A stretch of DNA of 64,000 nucleotides, from the NCBI GenBank assembly GCA_965199865.1, contig CBDATU010000009.1:62001-126000 (forward strand), read 5' to 3'. Below are positions 8,976 to 17,654 of the stretch, in pieces; position 1 is the first letter of the stretch; every line of letters starts with the position of its first letter. The notes beneath the pieces were generated by a model that was not told where the DNA came from, did not search any database, and saw only the letters and a program-made list of their open reading frames with translations. The translations under genes were made by a program, and so were the position numbers. The stretch comes from JAPOUP01 sp965199865. GTDB lineage: Bacteria; Pseudomonadota; Alphaproteobacteria; Rhodobacterales; Rhodobacteraceae.

Positions 8976-11291
8976 TCACGTGGCCGCGAACGATTTCGGG
9001 ATGACGACATTGAACGACCTGTCGTCCGATTCGGTGAGGTAAAGGTTGATGTCGTAGCCCTGATCATCCAGAAAGCTGAAGACACGTCTTGGATTGGCCA
9101 GCTGGTAAGGTACCAGCAGGGCCGCGATGCGGTGGCGTTCGGCGGCTGGGAAACTGGCCTTCAGGCATGTGCTTAGCGGGAGACCGTCGTAGTCCCTGGG
9201 ATCGACACCGGGAAACCCGGTGATTTGGTCAAGCGTCGCCGAACCTGCCTCGGACCATAGAAATTTCCCGTAAAAGCCTGCTCTTCTGCCGACATATCGA
9301 AACGTGTTGCTGCCAAGCTCCATCGGTGCGCTTGCGTGAAGCAGCCAGTCGACCGTAACTGGGGTGTCAGCATTGATGGTATCGACAATGACAAAATACG
9401 CATCGTTAACGAAATGGATGTCCCGCTGCACCAACGTCACTTCGGGAGAAAGGCACCTGTAGGCCGGTGTCGCATCGCCACGTATGAAAATATGGTCAGC
9501 CCGCTCGCTGGCCTCAACAATCCTTCCCGAAGAAGCGAGCGCCCTGGGTTTGTCCCTGCCCGCATACTGGCCCTGGCCATTGATCAAGACCGCGTTCTTG
9601 GAACGTGTCTGCCGCCGCCATTCCACATGCATGGAACTGCCGAAAGCGACATAATATCCAGACTGAATCGCCAGGTCCTCACCAAAGGCGGACAGGCAGA
9701 ACGCGTTCTGGTCACCATGGCTGTGACTGATCGAGCCGTAGGGGCTTGATTTGAAGACGAAACCAATATGCCTGTCCACATCTTCAGGATGGCTCTGGAT
9801 GCCGACCCAGCCAGTACCTCTGAAATGGCGCATCTTTTCCCTAGGCGGTGCAGCCTCCATCTTCTGGTAGGCCTGCCGGTAAACGAGGTCGTCGAAGTTG
9901 AGGTCCCACCAGCCCCAGTTATAGAAGGCCTGCTCGGTGCCCGGGTCGTTTCTGACAATCTCCTCAAAATACCATTGATAGGCAGGATTCCCGGTCACGC
10001 CCGCGAGCTGGCGCATGTTGTATCCACTCTTGATGCCCGGCGGATCCCCAAGCGTGCTGTCGTCGCCGAAAGTGGCACGGAGCGAGCCCGGGGCCTTGCA
10101 GTAGAGCGGAAAATCCCCGGTTTTCTGCAGGAACGGTCGTTTGAACACATCCAGGCCAGCTACATTCCTCAAGTGATTGGCAGCATCGATCAAATAGGCG
10201 AGCCCCATCATCCAGTAATTGGGACCTTCCGCCCAACCGCCGTCGCTATCACCCCACGGGCTGTAAACCGTGAACAGGAATTCGACCGAGAAATTCAGCC
10301 AGTCCTCCGCTTCGGGTTCATCTCCCAGAAGCGACAGGCAGGCAGGTACCAGCACCAGCGAAACCGCCCGGACCGCGTGGCTGTCGAAGGGAAAGACTGA
10401 AATTCGGGCGTTGTCGATACAATGTACCGCGACCTGCCGCGTGCGGGCGAGGAGAGCCTTGCGGACCGTGCGGCGTTCGCCTTCAGTCAGTTGATCATGG
10501 AGCCAGTCGTAGCCCCAGGCCAGCGCGAGATTGACCCGGAAGGCCCACTCGTCGGTATAGGCACGTGAGGTCGTGCCTTCAGGATCCCAGTTTGCCGCTT
10601 CCATCAACCAGTCTTTAGAGGCAGCAAGTAGTGCCTTATCCTCCTGGATCACACCTGCGACAGCGAGATGGCGAATGGCATAGAGAAGCTCCTGGCAATC
10701 GATGTAAGTCTGACGCCAGACTGGTGCGGTGCGTCTGTTGTCGGGATATCCGGTCGGTTCTGGAATTGGCGGTCTGTCAATCCAGGGCTTTACGGACTTC
10801 TTGAAGAAAGCCTGCCATCCACAATGGTTCGGGTCGGCATCAAGTGCTGTGCGAAACTTCTCGATGCCGTCACTGTCCATCCATAGGCGGGGATGTGAAG
10901 CCGGGACCGAACTGAACCGATCGCTCCGGGGTTGAAGCGGTGTTTCGGGCAGACCCTCAGGAATTACGAAGCGGCGCGAGGCACTCCACTCTGACCTGAT
11001 CTCTCCATCCGACCAGACAGCGTAGTTCCAGCCATACTCTCCCGTAGGCAGGATGTCGGGTGGGGTGAAGTAGTTTACCGGGATATCTGTATAGATCCGC
11101 TCGACGGCATCAGTCCCGAGGATGCGAAGAACGTAAACCGTTTCGTCGTCAATCTCGGGCAGCCAGGAAAAGCGCGGCGGGTTTTCGACGATCTCGGTTT
11201 CCTCATCCGGGGCATACTGGATCATCAACCGTCCGGCTGGCGGTTGGTCGAGCGGGTCAAGTCCGCTGGAATTGGAAAGCTTGTCAACCAT
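8976..11291 (-). CDS. Heparinase II/III-family (DUF4962) polysaccharide or oligosaccharide lyase
   Basis: 771 aa, similar to DUF4962 plus heparinase II/III proteins: an N-terminal Ig-like section (to about 130), an alpha-toroid rich in W and H (about 140-480), and a C-terminal beta-sandwich containing SHSHGDQNAFCLSAFGEDL-type residues around the putative active site. Such enzymes cleave uronic-acid glycosidic bonds by beta-elimination. No signal peptide is evident from the chosen ATG at 11291, so action on imported oligomers in the cytoplasm is inferred. The open frame extends to 11447 but would overlap the upstream solute-binding-protein gene, so the ATG 62 nt after that stop is preferred. 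The substrate could be alginate, heparin-like or another uronate polymer. Confidence 0.8.
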   Translation of the reverse strand: MVDKLSNSSGLDPLDQPPAGRLMIQYAPDEETEIVENPPRFSWLPEIDDETVYVLRILGTDAVERIYTDIPVNYFTPPDILPTGEYGWNYAVWSDGEIRSEWSASRRFVIPEGLPETPLQPRSDRFSSVPASHPRLWMDSDGIEKFRTALDADPNHCGWQAFFKKSVKPWIDRPPIPEPTGYPDNRRTAPVWRQTYIDCQELLYAIRHLAVAGVIQEDKALLAASKDWLMEAANWDPEGTTSRAYTDEWAFRVNLALAWGYDWLHDQLTEGERRTVRKALLARTRQVAVHCIDNARISVFPFDSHAVRAVSLVLVPACLSLLGDEPEAEDWLNFSVEFLFTVYSPWGDSDGGWAEGPNYWMMGLAYLIDAANHLRNVAGLDVFKRPFLQKTGDFPLYCKAPGSLRATFGDDSTLGDPPGIKSGYNMRQLAGVTGNPAYQWYFEEIVRNDPGTEQAFYNWGWWDLNFDDLVYRQAYQKMEAAPPREKMRHFRGTGWVGIQSHPEDVDRHIGFVFKSSPYGSISHSHGDQNAFCLSAFGEDLAIQSGYYVAFGSSMHVEWRRQTRSKNAVLINGQGQYAGRDKPRALASSGRIVEASERADHIFIRGDATPAYRCLSPEVTLVQRDIHFVNDAYFVIVDTINADTPVTVDWLLHASAPMELGSNTFRYVGRRAGFYGKFLWSEAGSATLDQITGFPGVDPRDYDGLPLSTCLKASFPAAERHRIAALLVPYQLANPRRVFSFLDDQGYDINLYLTESDDRSFNVVIPKSFAAT

Positions 11292-11353
11292 CTGGTTTTC
11301 CGCAATTTTTTCAGAGACGGGCGGCCATGACCGCCCGCCCGTTTCAAGTGCCC

Positions 11354-12916
11354 TTAGCCACCATACTGACGGTCGTAGGCGGATTGCATGACCTCCAGCA
11401 CATCCGCAAGACCCTGCTTGTTCAGCTGTGCTATGTAGTCGTCCCAATCTGCCTCGACATCGCCCGATCCGAGAATCCAGGCCTGCTGACGCTCCAGCAT
11501 GTAGTCACGGATTGATGCCCAGTAGCGGTCGTAAACCTTCTGCTCTTCCGGGTTGAACGCGACGCCAAGAAACTGGTCAATCAGGTAGTCGCCTTCGTCG
11601 TAGAGCGCGATGCCTTCAAGCGCAAATTTGTTCGACCACTGGATTTCATAGTTGTAGTCCTGGAAATAGCCTCGAGCCTGAAGCTGCGAACCGACAGCAT
11701 ATAGCTGGTTGTTCACCGGCTGGCCGTTGTTCAGGAACTCTTCCGTGAAGATCGGCTCTCCGTCGACCAGGTTGTACTGCATGCCTTCGACACCGAAATT
11801 GGCAAGCCGACGGCCTTCCTCGGTGAACCAGAAGTCAAAATACTTGATCGTCTCGACCGGGTGCTCGTTCATGCCACCGATGGCCCAGCCGTCAGGCTTG
11901 ATCGGGATGCGGCGATGCTCTTCGATCCGCTTGCCCGAAATTGAAGCTGGCGGCGCGAACGCCTTGATCGCAAATCCGTCGATTTCTGAAGACAGTCGGT
12001 TGTAGCCTGAAGTCGATGCGAACCAGTCATGGGTCGCACCTCCGAGGTTTTCACTTAGCAGGTAGTCTCGGGCAGAGCTGCCGCGTGTGAAAATCTCCGG
12101 GTCAATCAGACCCTCGGCATACCACTGCGCAAGGTTCCTGATACCTTCACGGTATCCTTCACCCGCATATGGGTGCCTGATCTTTCCATCGTCAACATAG
12201 AAATCGTGATAGGTGTCGGAACCTGACGACCTGCCGTCCCAGAGCGTCACCAAGCGGATCAGTTCGGGCCACTGCCGGGCAAAGTAGGGGATCTCGTCCT
12301 TCTCGCCATTGCCGTTCGGGTCGCCGTCCCGGAAGGCTTCAAGCACGGCCTTGAATTCATCCACTGTCTCCGGGACCTCCAGCCCAAGCCTGTCGAGCCA
12401 GTCATAGCGGATGAAGTAGGCACGACCATATTTTCCATCCGGCAAATAGGGAATGTAGTACATATTGCCGTCCGCAGCAGAGATCGCCGATCTGATTTCA
12501 GGCCTTTCCTCAAAGAATTTTTTCAGGTTCGGCGCGTGCTCCTCGATCAGGTCGTTGAGGGGCAGAAACGCGCCTTCGGGTCCGTATTGGTTCACGAAAT
12601 CCTTAATGCGGCTGGATCCAACGATATCCGGAATGTGCCCGGCGGCCAGCATGAGGTTTAGCGCCTCGGTACGGCCTGTGTTCTCATCGGTGCGCATGTT
12701 GGCACCAACTGTGTCGTTCTTGAGGTGAATGTTGGTCATGACCCGTGCGGCCTGCTCGACCGGCCAGTTCTCGTCATAGACGGGATAACGGGCATGGTTC
12801 ATCTGGATCGTGAGCTCAAGCGGCTCGTCCACGATCCTGAGATGGTTGTCGGATAGCGCGGGTGTCGCCACCGTCGTGCCTGCCAGAACGGCCGCTGTAA
12901 GACTGAGTTGTCGCAT
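11354..12916 (-). CDS. Extracellular solute-binding protein of a uronate oligosaccharide ABC importer (AlgQ/LplA-like)
   Basis: 520 aa with a signal peptide (about 1-22). The large size and the calcium loop DPNGNGEKDE (D199, N201, N203, E205, D207, E208) match the AlgQ1/AlgQ2 and LplA type of binding protein for big oligosaccharides. It precedes the lyase gene and follows two permease genes in one orientation, so it is the periplasmic receptor of this importer. The calcium site and the KdgF/lyase context favour alginate-like uronate oligomers; this is inference from family and neighbours, not a demonstrated substrate. Confidence 0.85.
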   Translation of the reverse strand: MRQLSLTAAVLAGTTVATPALSDNHLRIVDEPLELTIQMNHARYPVYDENWPVEQAARVMTNIHLKNDTVGANMRTDENTGRTEALNLMLAAGHIPDIVGSSRIKDFVNQYGPEGAFLPLNDLIEEHAPNLKKFFEERPEIRSAISAADGNMYYIPYLPDGKYGRAYFIRYDWLDRLGLEVPETVDEFKAVLEAFRDGDPNGNGEKDEIPYFARQWPELIRLVTLWDGRSSGSDTYHDFYVDDGKIRHPYAGEGYREGIRNLAQWYAEGLIDPEIFTRGSSARDYLLSENLGGATHDWFASTSGYNRLSSEIDGFAIKAFAPPASISGKRIEEHRRIPIKPDGWAIGGMNEHPVETIKYFDFWFTEEGRRLANFGVEGMQYNLVDGEPIFTEEFLNNGQPVNNQLYAVGSQLQARGYFQDYNYEIQWSNKFALEGIALYDEGDYLIDQFLGVAFNPEEQKVYDRYWASIRDYMLERQQAWILGSGDVEADWDDYIAQLNKQGLADVLEVMQSAYDRQYGG

Positions 12917-12944
12917 GGAATCCTCCTTTATGCGGTTTCTTTGG

Positions 12945-13823
12945 TCATTCTTTCACCCCTCCGAGAAGGATCCCCTTCTCGAAGTATTTCTGGATGAACG
13001 GGTAAACGATCAGCACTGGGATGATCGAACAGACGATGATTGCCGCCGTCACGGTTTCAACGCTGTAGGGTTGATCCAGGAGCGTTGTCGTGAATTCCTG
13101 ATCATCGCTGAGATTTGCGATCGTGTGGCGCAGGAAGACCTGGAGGGGGATCTTTTCCTCACTCTGAAGCAGAACCATCGCCCAGAAAAAGCCGTTCCAG
13201 CGTGATACAATGCAGAAAAGCGTAATCGTCGCGATGGCAGGTTTAGAAAGGGGAATGTAGACCTTCCAGAGGATCTGGAAATCATTGGCCCCGTCCATTC
13301 GGGCGGCTTCCTCAAAGCTGCGTGGAATGGCCTCAAAGAAATTGCGCAACAGGATCAGATTGAAAGCGTTGACGGCGAAACCGATGATGATTCCAAAATA
13401 GCTGTCAAGCAGCCCGAGATCACGCATGTTCAGGAAAAAAGGGATGAGGCCTGCGTTGAACCACATGGTGAAGGCGACGAAGAGGTTGAGGATCCTGCGT
13501 CCCAGAAGCTGAGGCCGCGACAGCGCATACGCACCGGGTATGATGAACGCGAGACTCATCGCAGTGCCGCCGACTGTGTAGATGAAGGTGTTGCCGTAGG
13601 ATCTCCAGAACACCGGATCGACCAGAACGTGTTTGTACGCAGCGACGGTCGCGTCGATTGGAGTCAGGACCACCTTGCCTGCCGTGGCCGCAAATCCGGA
13701 ACTGAACGAAACGGCCGCTATGTAGATGAACGGATATAGCGTTGCGACGGTGAACATCCCGACCAGCACCGCGATCGCCAGTGCGAATATCCTGTCGCCG
13801 CGAGAGTAGAGGTTCATGTTCAT
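12945..13823 (-). CDS. Carbohydrate ABC transporter permease (MalG/LplC/AlgM2-like)
   Basis: A 292-aa inner-membrane permease with six predicted helices and the conserved EAA loop (EEAARMDGANDFQILWKVY, near residue 192) that docks the ATPase. The N-terminal region up to the second helix matches the MalG/LplC class that pairs with large LplA-type binding proteins. Its start lies 10 nt after the stop of the partner permease, and the binding-protein gene follows after 28 nt, consistent with one transcript. Confidence 0.88.
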   Translation of the reverse strand: MNMNLYSRGDRIFALAIAVLVGMFTVATLYPFIYIAAVSFSSGFAATAGKVVLTPIDATVAAYKHVLVDPVFWRSYGNTFIYTVGGTAMSLAFIIPGAYALSRPQLLGRRILNLFVAFTMWFNAGLIPFFLNMRDLGLLDSYFGIIIGFAVNAFNLILLRNFFEAIPRSFEEAARMDGANDFQILWKVYIPLSKPAIATITLFCIVSRWNGFFWAMVLLQSEEKIPLQVFLRHTIANLSDDQEFTTTLLDQPYSVETVTAAIIVCSIIPVLIVYPFIQKYFEKGILLGGVKE

Positions 13824-13833
13824 GAAACCGCCC

Positions 13834-14799
13834 TCACCACAATGACGTTCGGGAGAAGCGTCGCGAGAACGTGTTGGCGATCATTACCAGAACGAAAGCA
13901 ACAACCGCGTTGAACAGCCCCGCGGCCGCGGCCATGTCATATTGCCCGCCCTGCAGCCCCTGCCGGTAGATGAAGGTATTGACGACATCCGCAGTCGAGT
14001 AGGTGGCGGGCTGGTATAGCAGGATGATCAGTTCAAATGACACCTCCATGATATTGCCAATGCGAATGATCAGCATGATCAGGATTGTCGGAAGTATGCT
14101 TGGGATGGTGATCTTCCACATCATCTGCCAACGGTTGGCACCGTCGACAACAGCGCTTTCATAGAGGGACGGGTTCACACCGGCGATGGCTGCAAGAAAG
14201 ATGATTGATCCGAACCCTGCCTCCTGCCAGATGCCGGTTCCGATGAATATCGGACGGAACCATTCCGGTCGTGTCAGGAAGTAGATCGAGTCAATGCCGA
14301 ACCATCCAAGGATCGTGTTCACAATGCCTGCGGATGGCGAAAACGCCGTGATCACGATCCCGGCGATGATGACCGACGAAATGAAATGCGGCAGGTAGAC
14401 AATCGTCTGCGTGGTACGCTTGAAGGTGGCGTTCAGGATCTCGTTGAACATCAACGCCAGGATGATGGGTGCGGGAAACCCGAAGATCAGGTTTAGGACA
14501 CTGATCTTGACGGTATTCCAGATCGCCCGGATGAACTGATCGTTTGAGAAGAGAAACTCGAAATGCTCGAATCCAATCCATGGGCTGTTTGCTACCCCGC
14601 GGAAGATCGAGTAATCCTTGAACGCGATCTGCAATCCGTACATCGGCTTGTAGAGAAAGACGATGAACCAGATCACCGTCGGCGCGAGCATGACATAGAT
14701 CTGCCATTCCTGCCTGAAGTGGTCCAGAAGCCAGAGCAGGCGTTCCTTCAGGCGCCTTTGGCTTTCCGAAGCTGGAGGGATTTTTGCCTGATCGGTCAC
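13834..14799 (-). CDS. Carbohydrate ABC transporter permease (MalF/LplB/AlgM1-like)
   Basis: 321 aa, with an N-terminal cytoplasmic leader of about 35 residues followed by six predicted helices. The LplB-type signature YKPMYGLQIAFKDYS lies near residue 50 and the EAA-type loop (YESAVVDGANRWQMMWKIT) in the C-terminal third. The start codon is GTG and overlaps the ATPase stop as GTGA, so translation is probably coupled. It forms a heterodimer with the product of 12945-13823 in the inner membrane. Confidence 0.88.
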   Translation of the reverse strand: MTDQAKIPPASESQRRLKERLLWLLDHFRQEWQIYVMLAPTVIWFIVFLYKPMYGLQIAFKDYSIFRGVANSPWIGFEHFEFLFSNDQFIRAIWNTVKISVLNLIFGFPAPIILALMFNEILNATFKRTTQTIVYLPHFISSVIIAGIVITAFSPSAGIVNTILGWFGIDSIYFLTRPEWFRPIFIGTGIWQEAGFGSIIFLAAIAGVNPSLYESAVVDGANRWQMMWKITIPSILPTILIMLIIRIGNIMEVSFELIILLYQPATYSTADVVNTFIYRQGLQGGQYDMAAAAGLFNAVVAFVLVMIANTFSRRFSRTSLW

Positions 14800-15878
14800 C
14801 CGGCACCCTCTACACCTATAGCGCGCCCGGTTCCTGCATCGAACAGATGTACAAGCGATGCCGGTATATGGATCTCGCTGATGCCCGACAGATGGCTGAC
14901 ATCGCCATGGGTGTCGACTTTCAGCACTATCGGTTCATCGGCGAATCTAGCATGCAGCAGCGCTTCGGAACCCAGTGGCTCGATCAGGTCCAGCGATACC
15001 GGTAATGGGGACGTGTCCGGGCCAGGTTCAAGAGAAATATGTTCGGGGCGGAACCCAATGATGACTTCCCGCCCTATGTCGCCGTCGGTGCGATTGGTCA
15101 AGCGCAGGTGCTGTCCCTTGAATTCCGCCCCGGTGCCGGTTAGCGTGCCCGGAAACTGGTTCATCGGTGGCGATCCAAGAAAGCCGGCGACAAAGATGTT
15201 TGCCGGTCTGTTGAACAAATCCATAGGCGTGCCGATCTGTTCGATGATCCCGTCATTCATGACAACGATCCGGTCGGCAAGCGTCATGGCCTCGACCTGA
15301 TCATGGGTTACGTATATGGATGTCGCGCCTAGCCGATTATGCAGGCGTTTGATCTCAGCCCGCATCTGTGTCCGCAGTTTTGCGTCCAGATTCGAGAGCG
15401 GTTCATCGAACAGGAAGACCTTGGGATGCCGGACGATTGCGCGCCCCATGGCAACCCGCTGCCTTTGCCCACCCGAGAGATCCGATGGACGACGGTCCAT
15501 ATATTGGGAAAGACCCAGTATTCCCGCGACTTCGGCAATGGATTTCCTGATCTGGTCTCTTGGTATCCTGCGGATGCGCAGTCCGAAAGCCATGTTGTCA
15601 GCGACATTGAGATGTGGGTAGAGTGCATAGTTCTGAAACACCATCGCGACATCCCGGTCCTTGGGTGCAACGGAGTTCACTATCCGGCCGTCAATCGTGA
15701 TCTTTCCGTCAGAAATCTCCTCCAGGCCTGCGATCATCCGCAGCGTCGTCGACTTGCCGCAGCCTGACGGGCCTACGAGCACGACGAATTCCTGCGCGGC
15801 AACATCCAGATCAATCCCGTGGACGACCTGAACGGCACCATAGCGTTTATAGACACCCTCAATCGTAACCCCTGACAT
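14796..15878 (-). CDS. Carbohydrate ABC transporter ATPase (UgpC/MsmX/AlgS-like)
   Basis: 360 aa. Walker A GPSGCGKST at 36-44, Q-loop FQNYALYPHL at 81-90, signature LSGGQ at 134-138, Walker B FLFDEP with E159, and a C-terminal TOBE regulatory domain (GFRPEHISLEP). It energises the importer encoded by the next two genes and is first in the operon ATPase-permease-permease-binding protein-lyase-SDR. The start is about 50 bp inside a candidate operator at 15931-15947. ATPases of this class often serve several importers, which matters because the sulfatase-linked importer at 27.8-30.9 kb has only a decayed ATPase. Confidence 0.92.
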   Translation of the reverse strand: MSGVTIEGVYKRYGAVQVVHGIDLDVAAQEFVVLVGPSGCGKSTTLRMIAGLEEISDGKITIDGRIVNSVAPKDRDVAMVFQNYALYPHLNVADNMAFGLRIRRIPRDQIRKSIAEVAGILGLSQYMDRRPSDLSGGQRQRVAMGRAIVRHPKVFLFDEPLSNLDAKLRTQMRAEIKRLHNRLGATSIYVTHDQVEAMTLADRIVVMNDGIIEQIGTPMDLFNRPANIFVAGFLGSPPMNQFPGTLTGTGAEFKGQHLRLTNRTDGDIGREVIIGFRPEHISLEPGPDTSPLPVSLDLIEPLGSEALLHARFADEPIVLKVDTHGDVSHLSGISEIHIPASLVHLFDAGTGRAIGVEGAG

Positions 15879-15930
15879 TGACCCTCCCCGAGTCAGGAAT
15901 TCGCGCGATTCGATCGACTTCTGGCCTTGG

Positions 15931-15947
15931 TTGGTATACTAGTATTA
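15931..15947. promoter_or_regulatory. Candidate GntR/FCD (UxuR/ExuR-like) operator
   Basis: TTGGTATACTAGTATTA holds the TTGGTATAC half of the TTGGTATACCAA-type operators bound by FCD-type regulators of hexuronate catabolism. It lies about 52 bp upstream of the importer operon start, within the 345-bp stretch 15879-16223 that otherwise contains no gene. A GntR/FCD regulator gene is 0.7 kb away. Assignment is by motif resemblance. Confidence 0.5.
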
Positions 15948-16223
15948 TCTTTCTGAAAAGCCCTCTTTCCCTGCCAGCATTGCCAGACTCGCGGAAGAAG
16001 CTGCCAGAATTGGCCCTGCCATCTGTGAACCCGCGAAACAGATTCCCCATGAGCAGTGGAATCCGGGACCGGCCAAAAATCCGCGTTGCCGCCCTCCAGC
16101 GGATGCAGCGACCTAAACCGCGAATGCCTGCTCCTGGCGGAGCAATCCATTGACCGTGTCACAATACCGCACGCCAGGGTCAGTCCGACGAACGAATGGG
16201 GCCAACAGATCTCTAGCCGGTGA

Positions 16224-16541
16224 TTACAGGAAGTCATCCCGGCGAGGTACGAAACTGTCGATCAGCGTGCCATCTTCCAGCGCAACACAGCCATGAAGCG
16301 CGTTTGAAGGAATGACCAGGCTTTCTCCAGCAAGACATTGCCTGACTTCCCCCTCGACTGTGAATTCGAACCTGCCTGCGGCTATGAAAACAGTCTGAAC
16401 GTGAGGGTGCCGGTGCGGGTCGCCAACGGATCCTTTGGAGAATTCGACCTGAACCGTCATCGCTTCAGGACTTTCGGCAAGGACACGTCGCCGGATGCCT
16501 GCACCGGCTTCCATCCAGGGGAACGATGTTTCCTTTTCCAT
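16224..16541 (-). CDS. kdgF: KdgF-like cupin (linearises 4,5-unsaturated monouronates)
   Basis: 105-aa single-domain cupin. KdgF converts the ring-shaped unsaturated uronate released by lyases into linear ketonised sugar. The metal-ligand region is DPHRHPHVQ (41-49) with a second histidine at H83 (ALHG). The C-terminal PRRDDFL matches the conserved end of KdgF that carries its catalytic aspartate. The ATG at 16541 is preferred over one 45 nt upstream because the shorter form matches family length and an AGAGGT site precedes it. It is divergent from the GntR gene with about 95 bp between starts, so both could share control. Confidence 0.85.
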   Translation of the reverse strand: MEKETSFPWMEAGAGIRRRVLAESPEAMTVQVEFSKGSVGDPHRHPHVQTVFIAAGRFEFTVEGEVRQCLAGESLVIPSNALHGCVALEDGTLIDSFVPRRDDFL

Positions 16542-16636
16542 ACGGACCTCTAACGGATCATTGCCATCTAGGTCACTGTCGCACAACAGACGGACGCTTT
16601 CAATTGGCGCTTCACTGTGGTAGCGAAGAGCGCAAA

Positions 16637-17335
16637 ATGACGGTAGCCGCTATGGACCAAGTGCTCGCCACCACATCTCGCAGGACCAGCGCGGATGACG
16701 TGTTTCATTATCTTCATGGGCAGATCAATTCGTTGAAACTGCTGCCTGGAACACGGATATCCGAGGTTGAGATCGCACGACGGTTCAATGTTTCCCGGCA
16801 ACCTGTACGCGAGGCATTCATCCGACTCGCAAACAGGGGCCTCCTGCTCGTTCGGCCACAGAAAGCCACGGTTGTGCGCCGTTTTTCGAACGAAAAAATC
16901 CTGCGTGCCCGCTTCATCCGATCCGCTATCGAATGCGAAGTGCTCCGGCGCGCCTGTCGCCAGCCACTTGGCGAACACCAGGCATGTCTTGAGAAGTCGA
17001 TCGAAGCGCAGGAAGTGGCGATCGCAGATCAGGACATAGATCGCTTCCACGCACTGGATTACGAGTTTCATCGCGCGCTATGTTCAGCCGCAGGAAGCGA
17101 TTTCGTGTTTGAAACAATCGCGGAAAACAAGGCGCAGGTGGACCGGCTTTGTATGCTGAGTCTGGCTCAACCCGCCGCGATGGATGAATTGATCAAGGAT
17201 CATCTCAGTATATTGAACGCGCTGGTGCGAAGGGACGAGACCGCGGTGATTGAGGCCATAACCCACCATCTGTCAAGACTGGATTCAGTTGTCGCTGACA
17301 TTCGCAGGTCCCACGCCGACTATTTCGAGGACTGA
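16637..17335 (+). CDS. GntR-family transcriptional regulator, FCD (FadR/UxuR) subfamily
   Basis: 232 aa. An N-terminal winged helix (about 20-85: GTRISEVEIARRFNVSRQPVREAF) is followed by an all-helical FCD ligand domain with the metal-type residues D/H in ALDYEFHRAL, DHLSIL and THHLSRL. FCD regulators usually sense organic or sugar acids. Lying next to kdgF and the uronate importer it probably controls both, through sites like TTGGTATAC at 15931. The start at 16637 (GAAGAG upstream) is chosen because the 37 codons before it carry no domain signal. Confidence 0.85.
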   Translation: MTVAAMDQVLATTSRRTSADDVFHYLHGQINSLKLLPGTRISEVEIARRFNVSRQPVREAFIRLANRGLLLVRPQKATVVRRFSNEKILRARFIRSAIECEVLRRACRQPLGEHQACLEKSIEAQEVAIADQDIDRFHALDYEFHRALCSAAGSDFVFETIAENKAQVDRLCMLSLAQPAAMDELIKDHLSILNALVRRDETAVIEAITHHLSRLDSVVADIRRSHADYFED

Positions 17336-17380
17336 TGGCGGACACGCTTCCGGGGTCACAGTGCCTCATCTCAATTGACC

Positions 17381-17403
17381 TTAAGTGTCTGACGGACACT
17401 TAA
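17381..17403. terminator. Inverted repeat, possible bidirectional terminator or operator
   Basis: TTAAGTGTC and GACACTTAA form a perfect 9-bp stem around TGACG. It lies 46 bp after the GntR stop and between convergent genes, the usual place for a terminator, but there is no T-run. The remaining bases of 17336-17654 carry no recognisable gene. Confidence 0.4.
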
Positions 17404-17654
17404 TCCAGCAACAGCGTGCGTTCTACCGTCACCTTAGGCGGAGAGCGGCAATACTGCCCCATTTCCATTCCGATCGTCCAACCGGCGGGCGCAGTTCCCC
17501 GGCGTAAACCGGGTTCATCGAGCTATCGAACCGTCACCATTGGACCCCGTTACGAACGTTATCGGACTTACGCGACGGGAAAGCGACCATTCGGATAGAC
17601 GTGTTACATTTCGAAGTCGAACTGGAATACGATCGCCTGCGGAACATGGTGGCT

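Noticed and set aside
11292..11447. N-terminal extension of the heparinase-like protein
   Set aside because: It overlaps the solute-binding-protein coding sequence on the same strand, and the extra residues are low-complexity without signal peptide.
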